This document shows, piece by piece, positions 15,655 to 21,292 of a stretch of 23,293 nt of DNA (position 1 is its first letter; every line of letters begins with the position of its first letter). A model generated the notes under the pieces. It did not search any database. It had not been told where the DNA came from and was given only the letters and a program-made list of their open reading frames with translations. This DNA comes from Paracoccaceae bacterium (GTDB lineage Bacteria > Pseudomonadota > Alphaproteobacteria > Rhodobacterales > Rhodobacteraceae), in contig JAMWZF010000009.1 in NCBI GenBank assembly GCA_024304875.1, positions 1-23,293 on the forward strand, given 5' to 3'. A program made the position numbers and the translations under genes.

Positions 15655-16335
15655 CTACATGACCCGAAGGGCGTCGCGCAGCTCGGCATGCAGGATCCAG
15701 TTTCCCGGGTCCTCCTCACCCTGCGCTTCGCCCCGGACCCCGAGCAGCGTGGTTCCGTCGGTCCTGGCCGACCCGCTGTCGGGGGCGACCTCGAGCGACA
15801 GGTAACTCGCCATGAGCAGACCGGCCGAGGCCAGCGCCCGGTCGGCCGTCGCGTAGGACTTGTAGCCGCCGGCGCGGGCGACCCGCTCTTCCGTCAGACC
15901 CTCGTCCCCGGCAAGGGCGATCGCCGTCAGCATGGCGTGCTGCGGGCCGGACAGGGTCACCTGGCCCAGGGCCTCGATGTACTCCGCGGTGCTGGGCACC
16001 GAGGTCCCCGCGCCCTCGCTGAACCGGCGTTCCCCGGCTCGGCGGACTTCGCGCGCGTCGATCACCTCGTGCAGGGTGGCGATGGCCGCTTCCTCGGTCG
16101 CGCCCTTCGCCTCGGCGATCATGCCGCGGGCATTGGACGGCGGTTTCGGGAAGGCGCGGGCGACGAATTCGCCGGACAGGAGGCCGGACTTGATCTGGTA
16201 CCTGCCGTGCTCGCCCAGCTGGATGGCCACGGCGGCGGCTGGCGCCTTGTCCTTGCTGCCTTTCTTCTTCGGGGTCTGGGTCTTGAAGAGAGGGCGCCCC
16301 GAGGCGGTCCGGGCTCCGGTATCGATGGGTGTCAT
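15655..16335 (-). CDS. Unknown protein with C-terminal winged-helix-like domain of the kind attached to HNH nucleases
   Basis: 226 residues from ATG 16335, which has GGAG 9 nt upstream; an in-frame TTG at 16350 overlaps this SD. The N-terminus is basic and low-complexity (KTQTPKKKGSKDK). The middle region reads GRYQIKSGLLSGEFVARAFP and IDAREVRRAGERRF. From about residue 110 comes TAEYIEALGQVTLSGPQHAML, then LTEERVARAGGYKSYATADRAL. This resembles a domain I associate with restriction/HNH-type proteins (pattern EYxxALGxVxLTxxQxxML and AAGYxxY). No nuclease motif is visible, so it might be a DNA-binding or regulatory piece. It lies alone between the B12-domain fragment and the desaturase gene. 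Confidence 0.7.
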   Translation of the reverse strand: MTPIDTGARTASGRPLFKTQTPKKKGSKDKAPAAAVAIQLGEHGRYQIKSGLLSGEFVARAFPKPPSNARGMIAEAKGATEEAAIATLHEVIDAREVRRAGERRFSEGAGTSVPSTAEYIEALGQVTLSGPQHAMLTAIALAGDEGLTEERVARAGGYKSYATADRALASAGLLMASYLSLEVAPDSGSARTDGTTLLGVRGEAQGEEDPGNWILHAELRDALRVM

Positions 16336-16381
16336 GTTGGCAGTCTCCAAATGGATGAATGGCCTGTGGCGCCGTCGCTGG

Positions 16382-17410
16382 TCATGCCGGCAACCGCCGG
16401 GCTTCCGCGAAGGTCACCAGCCGCCGGCCGGCCGGGTCCCACAGCGCGAGCCGGGCACAGCGCAGGCTCTCGCGGATGGTCAGGCGCGAGGAATGGGCCA
16501 GCGCGTCGTGGTCGCGCAGGACTTCGGGCAGCCGGTAGAACGGGATCCGGCTGGCCAGATGGTGGACGTGATGGATCCCGACATGCCCGGTGAACCAGCC
16601 GAGAACCGGGGGGAGATCGTAGTGCGAGGAGCCCTCGAAGGCCGCATCGCGGATGTCCCAGTCACCGTCGCCGTCCCAGCTCGTGTCTTCGAACTGATGC
16701 TGGACGTAGAACAGCCACATGCCGATCACCGCGGCCATGAGGGTCGTGGGCACGTAGATGAAGGCCACCACCTGCCAGCCGCCAGCCCAGATCAGCAGGG
16801 CGACGAGCGCCGCGATGGCGGCATTGGTCGCCATCGCACTGAGCCAGTATTTCGCACCGGCCCGCATCAGCCCGACCGGCAACCGGTTCTGGATGAAGAA
16901 GCTGAAGAAGGGCACCACACCGAAGAGGAACAGCGGATGGCGCAGGAGGCGGTAGCCTCCTCTGCCCATGCGGCCACTGGCACGGTACTCGGCCACGGTC
17001 ATCGTCGGCATGTCGCCGATCCCGCGCCGGTCGAGGTTGCCGGTGGAGGCGTGGTGGATCGCGTGGGTCTGGCGCCAGCAATCGTAGGGGGTGACCGTGA
17101 GAACGCCGAGCGCGCGTCCGAGCCAGTCGCTGACGCGCTTGCTGCGGAAGAGGGCGCCGTGACCGCAGTCGTGCTGGATGATGAAGAGGCGTACCAGGAA
17201 GGCCGCATTCACCAGGGCCAGGGCCAGGGCCAGCCAGATGCTGACCGAAAGCGCCCACCAGGCCGCCGCCCAGATCGCGAGGAAGGGGACCAGGGTGATG
17301 ATCACCTCGATCACGCTGCGCGAGGTGCGCGGCGTGCGATACTGGACAAGGACGCGCGACCAGTGCCGTGCATCCTCCGCCGTATCGGTGTTTATCGGGG
17401 GGCTGCTCAT
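16382..17410 (-). CDS. Membrane fatty acid desaturase (three-histidine-box, acyl-lipid type)
   Basis: Di-iron, O2-dependent integral-membrane desaturase of 342 residues that inserts double bonds in acyl chains and increases membrane fluidity. All three histidine boxes are present: HDCGH at 80-84, HAIHH at 116-120 and HHVHH at 280-284, with hydrophobic pairs before box 1 (about 33-77) and between boxes 2 and 3 (about 157-235). The pattern is like omega-6/Delta12-type DesA proteins. It lies 46 nt downstream of a cold-shock protein gene in the same direction, fitting cold-induced membrane adaptation. A strong GC-rich hairpin (17417-17440) sits directly before the start codon. The exact double-bond position cannot be stated. 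Confidence 0.93.
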   Translation of the reverse strand: MSSPPINTDTAEDARHWSRVLVQYRTPRTSRSVIEVIITLVPFLAIWAAAWWALSVSIWLALALALVNAAFLVRLFIIQHDCGHGALFRSKRVSDWLGRALGVLTVTPYDCWRQTHAIHHASTGNLDRRGIGDMPTMTVAEYRASGRMGRGGYRLLRHPLFLFGVVPFFSFFIQNRLPVGLMRAGAKYWLSAMATNAAIAALVALLIWAGGWQVVAFIYVPTTLMAAVIGMWLFYVQHQFEDTSWDGDGDWDIRDAAFEGSSHYDLPPVLGWFTGHVGIHHVHHLASRIPFYRLPEVLRDHDALAHSSRLTIRESLRCARLALWDPAGRRLVTFAEARRLPA

Positions 17411-17416
17411 GCAGAC

Positions 17417-17440
17417 CGGGCGCTCCGTGGGGAGCGCCCG
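17417..17440 (-). promoter_or_regulatory. GC-rich hairpin between csp and desaturase genes
   Basis: The perfect 10-bp stem CGGGCGCTCC/GGAGCGCCCG has a 4-nt loop and ends 6 nt before the desaturase ATG. No U-run follows it on the minus strand. GGAG in the downstream arm is the best SD candidate (12 nt from ATG) and would be paired. It could attenuate read-through from csp, block translation, or act as an RNA-processing boundary. Confidence 0.6.
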
Positions 17441-17456
17441 ATCGGGCCGAGACAGA

Positions 17457-17663
17457 TCAGGCGAGAGCGAGATTGATCGCGCTCTCGCGGCCGTCGCGGC
17501 CGGATTCGACGTCGTAGGTCACGGCTTGCGCATCGGCGAGGCCGGTGAGGCCCGCCCGCTCGACGGACGAGACATGGACGAAGACGTCCTTGCCGCCCGA
17601 TTGCGGCTCGATGAAGCCGAAGCCTTTGGAAGAATTGAACCATTTCACGGTGCCATTGGCCAT
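17457..17663 (-). CDS. Cold-shock domain protein (CspA family)
   Basis: Single-stranded RNA/DNA-binding OB-fold protein of 68 residues, an RNA chaperone. It begins MANGTVKWFNSSKGFGFI, with RNP1 KGFGFI, and RNP2 as VFVHVSSVERAG. The C-terminal YDVESGRDGRESAINL matches alphaproteobacterial Csps. The SD GGAG lies about 9 nt before ATG. The first gene of a likely two-gene unit with the desaturase, it may be controlled through its 5' leader in the 480-bp gene-free stretch upstream. Whether it is cold-induced or constitutive cannot be read from the sequence. Confidence 0.96.
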   Translation of the reverse strand: MANGTVKWFNSSKGFGFIEPQSGGKDVFVHVSSVERAGLTGLADAQAVTYDVESGRDGRESAINLALA

Positions 17664-18145
17664 ATCCGTGGTCTCCTGTTCTGGGTGCTGCCCGCAGTAT
17701 GCGACAGCCCGGCAAAGTCAGACTGAGTGATCGACTGAAGCCGGTTGAACGGAAGCAGAGGTTCGCAGAGAAAAACGTTGACCCTTCTCAAGTGGGACCT
17801 CCGGAGGCAGAACGCAAGGACTGATACGGGGGCGACGATGAAAATGCCGCCGGTCCGGATCGTCCGTGCGCACGCCCCATCTCGGTTATACGGTCTCGCC
17901 CTGCCCAGGGAGCAGGCGACCACCTTCCCCGCCACGGTCGTGACATGCGTCACTCGCCATGAACCGGCCAGGCGACGGTGCTGCTGGGCAACACTGCCCG
18001 CAAGACACTTCCGAGGATCAGGCCCCGAAGGGCGCGCGGCGGCGGTACAGACCGCTGGCCGCCACCTAACGCGCTGCGCCGGCAGCAGACTGCGCCCCGG
18101 CGACCTTCACAGCGATGCGGCGCTTCCTCCGCAGGAGGATACCTC
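17664..18145. other. Gene-free stretch between divergent csp and membrane-protein genes
   Basis: About 480 bp with no ORF showing family features, an SD or consistent codon use on either strand. It should hold the csp promoter and leader (minus strand) and the promoter of the 18146 gene (plus strand; AGGAGG at about 18133-18138 is its SD). I see no RNA gene or clear operator. Confidence 0.5.
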
Positions 18146-18541
18146 ATGACTACTCCCGAATGGCTCAAGCCGGGCATCTACGGTGCCCTGGTCGGTGCCG
18201 CCGTTGTCGGCATCGTCGGCTTCACCTGGGGCGGCTGGGTGACCGGAAGCACGGCGCAGGAGCGGGCAATGTCGATGTCCCATGACGCCGTGGTAACGGC
18301 GATGGTTCCGGTCTGCCTCGACATCGCCCGTACCGATCCGGACCGGGCGGCCAAGATCGAGAGCATCCGCGACGCCTCGACCTACCAACGGCGCGATGCC
18401 TTGATGGATGCAGGCTGGGCCACCCCGCCGGGCACCGAAGACCCGGACCGTGACATCGCCCAGGCCTGCCTCGCCTCGCTCGACGTGGATGTCTTGCCGG
18501 TCGTGTCTGAGACGCCCGAACCCATGGTGGACGAAGGATGA
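18146..18541 (+). CDS. Small single-span membrane protein of unknown function
   Basis: 131 residues. ATG 18146 follows AGGAGG at good spacing. The N-terminus reads PEWLKPGIYGALVGAAVVGIVGF and then TWGGWVTGSTAQERA, so one membrane helix (about 10-27) with the rest probably periplasmic. The soluble part has two cysteines (VPVCLDIART and AQACLASL) and a conserved-looking YQRRDALMDAGWATPPGTEDP segment. I recall similar unnamed proteins in Rhodobacterales and Rhizobiales but know no function. Its stop overlaps the start of the Cys-repeat protein (ATGA), so the two are translated together. Confidence 0.8.
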   Translation: MTTPEWLKPGIYGALVGAAVVGIVGFTWGGWVTGSTAQERAMSMSHDAVVTAMVPVCLDIARTDPDRAAKIESIRDASTYQRRDALMDAGWATPPGTEDPDRDIAQACLASLDVDVLPVVSETPEPMVDEG

Positions 18542-19116
18542 CGCGCCCCGTCACGACAGCTGCGGCTATGGTCTCGCGGCACCGCGCCCTGACCCTGATG
18601 TTCGCTGTCGCCGGCCTGATCGCCTTCCTCGCCGCCCCGCTGGCGGCGCAGGACGGCACCGGCGCGATCCCCGACAACGCTGTGGGCCGGGACTCCGGCG
18701 GTGGCTGGGATTGCACGATCGGATACCGGGTCGACGGCAACACCTGCTCCGTAATCGACCTGCCGCAGAACGCCTATGCGACTGGCCGCGCCTACGGCTC
18801 CGGATGGGCCTGCAAGCGTGGATTCACCGAAACGTCGGGTATGACCTGCGAGCCGATCCCGGTGCCCGAGAATGCCTACCTGCGTTCCTCCGGCGTCGAC
18901 TGGGAATGCGCGCGCGGATACCGGCAGGAGCGGGACACCTGCGTCAAGATCGTGGTGCCCGAGCACGCGTTCCTGACCGACGACGACTCCGGGAAGGGGG
19001 TGGGACTGCATCCGAGGCCTTACCGCAAGGCGGCGATGATCCGGTTTCGCCAGCGTTCCGGCGTAAACCATGAAGTCCGCACGTTTCACACCGCAGCACA
19101 TACAGGAGATGCCTAA
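18538..19116 (+). CDS. Secreted protein with tandem Trp/Cys repeats, C-terminus apparently frameshifted
   Basis: 192 residues. The signal peptide is LTLMFAVAGLIAFLAAPLAAQ. It then has three to four repeats of about 35 residues with plan N-A-Y…G-x-x-W-x-C-x-x-G-[YF]…C: GWDCTIGY…TC, GWACKRGF…TC and DWECARGY…TC. Each pair of Cys could form a disulphide. The fourth repeat begins PEHAFLTDDDSGKG and breaks after a run of five Gs (18996-19000). Dropping one G gives GWDCIRG, the expected repeat. The last about 35 residues (RKAAMIRFRQ onward) are therefore probably out of frame. Start ATG overlaps the upstream stop (4 bp). It is likely a periplasmic or surface protein partnered with the upstream membrane protein; function unknown. 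Confidence 0.75.
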   Translation: MTRPVTTAAAMVSRHRALTLMFAVAGLIAFLAAPLAAQDGTGAIPDNAVGRDSGGGWDCTIGYRVDGNTCSVIDLPQNAYATGRAYGSGWACKRGFTETSGMTCEPIPVPENAYLRSSGVDWECARGYRQERDTCVKIVVPEHAFLTDDDSGKGVGLHPRPYRKAAMIRFRQRSGVNHEVRTFHTAAHTGDA

Positions 19117-19274
19117 TGACACATAACAAGGATTTCCATTCACAGAACCCGATACTATCCGATCCGATCACCCACCTGATCATGCAGGAAACGCGCGTCG
19201 CCAAATGCGACCTGCAGGACGCCGATGCGGTCACGACCCGTTCTTCCGGCGATCGTCCAGGCATCGGAGAATGA
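19116..19274 (+). CDS. Possible small ORF (52 aa) coupled to the Cys-repeat gene
   Basis: ATG 19116 overlaps the TAA of the upstream gene (TAATG) and is preceded by AGGAG at about 8 nt, a good ribosome site. The 52-residue product begins MTHNKDFHSQNPILSDPI and contains LIMQETRVAKCDLQD. There is no family resemblance that I can see. Support is only from the start context; its codon use is less GC-biased than that of its neighbours. It may be a real small protein or a gene remnant. Confidence 0.35.
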   Translation: MTHNKDFHSQNPILSDPITHLIMQETRVAKCDLQDADAVTTRSSGDRPGIGE

Positions 19275-19423
19275 CCGGCCCGTTGGCGATACTCCGACGG
19301 AGCAACCCGGACCGGCCTAAGTTGACAGGTGCCGGCCACCGAATTGTGGCGGCTGACCGAACTGGATTTTCCCGACCCGTGAACGGCACAAACGGGGTTG
19401 CGACAGAGCCGAAAGGAAAAATC

Positions 19424-19636
19424 GTGGACGTAGGTCCGGTTGAGACGGGAGCCTGGCCAATTCGGGCCACGAAAGACATCGCCGCCCAACGCGCGTGTCT
19501 GAGGTGCCAGACGGTTTTCTGGAGCGAAGGCTTCGGCCAGCGCGTCTGCACCTAGTGCAAGGGATCCTCCGTCTGGCGATCGTCGATCTTCGAAGGCACC
19601 AGCAATGGCCGACGCCAAGGCGGTCGGTCGGTCTAG
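19424..19636 (+). pseudogene. Small zinc-ribbon protein interrupted by an amber codon
   Basis: From GTG 19424 (SD AAAGGA upstream) the frame reads VDVGPVETGAWPIR, then RACLRCQTVFWSEGFGQRVCT. It stops at TAG 19553-19555 and continues CKGSSVWRSS to a second stop at 19636. A CxxC…CxxC zinc ribbon is expected; the TAG replaces one residue between the last two Cys-containing positions (C-T-stop-C-K). Proteins with this CLRC…FWSEGF…C..CKG pattern are familiar as about 70-residue unknowns in Rhodobacteraceae. A nonsense mutation or sequence error is inferred. The product as read ends with three of the four cysteines. Confidence 0.6.
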
Positions 19637-19645
19637 GCCCAGCGT

Positions 19646-19968
19646 TTGCGCGCCGTCTCGATCACGCACTCGACCCGATATCGCTATCGACCGCCCGTAT
19701 CGCCGGGTCCGCACCGGTTGATGCTGCGGCCAAGGGAAACCCGGGACCTGAGCCTCGCGGCCTTCCAGCTCGAGATCGACCCGCCGGCCCGCGTGGACTG
19801 GTCCCATGACGTGGATGGCACCGCCATTGCGACGGCAAATTTCGGGACGGTCGCGGATGGTCTGATATCCGCTCGCGCGCCCGTGTGGACTTGCGGGCGC
19901 CGGTCTGGCCGGTCTTTCCGATTGCAGCCTCCGCCGCGTCTTGTCCATTCATGTATTCTCTCGACGAT
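19646..19968 (+). pseudogene. Transglutaminase N-terminal domain fragment (frameshifted, truncated)
   Basis: It begins MRAVSITHSTRYRY, continues GPHRLMLRPRETRDLSL, EIDPPARVDWSHDVDGT and ATANFGTVADGL. This is the bacterial transglutaminase-like N-terminal domain that precedes a Cys-His-Asp protease-like core. A frameshift occurs near 19862-19867. In the next frame it resumes as IRSRARVDLRAPVWPVFPIA and MYSLDDW, as the family does. At about 19968 homology stops at a junction with recombinase-derived sequence, so the catalytic core is gone. It is non-functional. Confidence 0.7.
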
Positions 19969-19969
19969 T

Positions 19970-20061
19970 GGGCCGAGCGCATCTTCCAAGTCGAGGCCAC
20001 GGTAGCGCACCGCGCTGTCCCTTTTGGTGTGACCGAGAAGGAGCTGCACCGCTCGAAGAGC
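19970..20061 (-). pseudogene. C-terminal scrap of a tyrosine recombinase/integrase
   Basis: On the minus strand, without its own start, the frame reads ALRAVQLLLGHTKRDSAVRY and then RGLDLEDAL. This is the C-terminal catalytic end of small site-specific tyrosine recombinases: LLGHT carries the second catalytic His, and the Tyr nucleophile is in VRY. Only about 30 residues remain; the Arg-Lys-containing parts are absent. It abuts the dehydratase stop codon on one side and the transglutaminase fragment on the other, marking a recombination scar. Confidence 0.65.
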
Positions 20062-20063
20062 GC

Positions 20064-21218
20064 TTAGTAGCTGGGTTTCATGGGAAACCAGCCGGGCCGG
20101 GAGGCATCGAGATAAGCCCCTTCGATACGGTCCACCTCGTACTCCCGGACTGCTTCGATGTCCGGCGTGACCCCAAGCCCCGGGCGATCGATGACGGTGA
20201 ACTTGCCATTCTTCAGCTCTGGCGCGTCGGGCGCAATGTCGGCGCCGAGGTAGTCCCGTTCTGTATCGATGGCGAGCGTCAGGTTCGGCACGGACAGCCC
20301 GAGCTGGACATAGGCGGCTTGGCTGATGGCAAGTTCGGCGCCGGAGTGCAATGAGACGGGAATGCCCCGGGCTTCGGCGATCCCTGCGGCCTTGATCGTC
20401 GGCCAGAGGCCGCCCGCCTGGTGCGGGTCTAGCAGGATCACATCGGCGGCGTCGGCGTGCACGATGTTGCTCACGTCCTGGAGCGTATATGCGCTTTCGT
20501 CGAGGGCGAGGGGGACGGTCTGGCAGCGACGCAGGGCGGCGTGACCGGCGATGTCGTCCAGCTCCAGGGGCTGCTCGACATAGGCCGGGTCAATCTCGGC
20601 GAGCTTGCGCAGCTGGCGCCGGGCTGTGCCGGGGGTCCAGGCGCCGTTGACGTCGAGGCGGAGCGCGGCCTCCGGTCCGATCGTGGCCCGCGCCGCCTGG
20701 GCGAGGGCGATGTCGCTGCCCTCGTCGAAGCCGATCTTGACCTTGAAGGTGTCGAAGCCGCGGTCCTGGAAGCTCCTCAACCGGTCGGTCAATTGCTCGG
20801 GATCCCGGGTGAAGGTATATGCCGCCGCCGGAACTTCCTGACGTATCCGTCCGCCCCATAGAGCATGGCAGGGCAGGTCGGCAATATGGCCAAGCGCGTC
20901 CCACATCGCCATCTCGAGGGCCGCCGTCGCCATCACCGCGGCGCGTTTGTGGTGGTAGTAGCCCGCGCCAAGAACATGGCGCCCGAAGGCCTCTGCCTCG
21001 GCGACGCTCCGGCCGAGGGCCAGAGGTGCGACGGCATTGGCAAAAACGGCCGGCACCGCGTCAATCAGGCAGAGGGTTTCGCCCCAGCCGGTGGCGCCCT
21101 GGTCTGTTTCGATCCGACAGATCAGGCGGGTCGTGCCAATGCGGGTGCCGGACCCCCAAGCTATGACTTCCCGAAACGGAACCCGGACCATCCAATGGTC
21201 CACCTTTGCGATCTTCAT
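20064..21218 (-). CDS. Enolase-superfamily acid-sugar dehydratase (mandelate racemase subgroup)
   Basis: 384 residues, ATG 21218 with GGAG 5 nt upstream. Enzymes of this subgroup abstract the alpha-proton of a sugar acid and eliminate water to give a 2-keto-3-deoxy acid. All key positions are visible: KxK at 159/161, Mg2+ ligands Asp189, Glu215 and Glu241 (DE at 240-241), and the Asp264/His291 dyad. Spacings are the same as in mandelate racemase (270/297). The N-terminal capping domain has TGWGETL and the C-terminal part HSGAELAISQAAY. The substrate is unknown; galactarate-, gluconate-, rhamnonate- or fuconate-type acids are possible. It is divergent from the IclR-SMP-30 gene and presumably controlled by it, consistent with a lactone to sugar acid to 2-keto-3-deoxy acid route. 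Confidence 0.92.
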   Translation of the reverse strand: MKIAKVDHWMVRVPFREVIAWGSGTRIGTTRLICRIETDQGATGWGETLCLIDAVPAVFANAVAPLALGRSVAEAEAFGRHVLGAGYYHHKRAAVMATAALEMAMWDALGHIADLPCHALWGGRIRQEVPAAAYTFTRDPEQLTDRLRSFQDRGFDTFKVKIGFDEGSDIALAQAARATIGPEAALRLDVNGAWTPGTARRQLRKLAEIDPAYVEQPLELDDIAGHAALRRCQTVPLALDESAYTLQDVSNIVHADAADVILLDPHQAGGLWPTIKAAGIAEARGIPVSLHSGAELAISQAAYVQLGLSVPNLTLAIDTERDYLGADIAPDAPELKNGKFTVIDRPGLGVTPDIEAVREYEVDRIEGAYLDASRPGWFPMKPSY

Positions 21219-21228
21219 ATCTTCTCCA

Positions 21229-21276
21229 TTGACTTGGAACTGAGTTCCAAACTACATGTTCGGAGCGATCAGGCAA
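21229..21276. promoter_or_regulatory. Divergent promoters with an IclR-type operator
   Basis: The palindrome TTGGAACTGAGTTCCAA (21234-21250; 7-bp arms, 3-bp centre) matches the GGAAC-N3-GTTCC style of IclR-family sites. It overlaps a plus-strand promoter (TTGACT 21229-21234, 18 bp, TACATG 21253-21258) and lies next to the minus-strand -10 (TAGTTT, complement of 21249-21254, paired with TTGCCT at 21271-21276, 16 bp). Binding would block both genes. Confidence 0.7.
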
Positions 21277-21292
21277 GCAGTGGAGGGGTCCG

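Noticed and set aside
19069..19126. A short frame beginning MKSARFTPQHI that resembles the start of IS3-type OrfA proteins
   Set aside because: It ends after 18 codons and the similarity covers too few residues to call an insertion-sequence remnant.
18944..19948. A 334-residue minus-strand frame over the decayed region
   Set aside because: No family pattern, no SD, and it runs opposite the Cys-repeat, zinc-ribbon and transglutaminase sequences, which do have family patterns.
14778..21292. Search for CRISPR array or complete defence operon in the accessory segment
   Set aside because: No regularly spaced repeats and no Cas, toxin-antitoxin or restriction catalytic motifs were seen.
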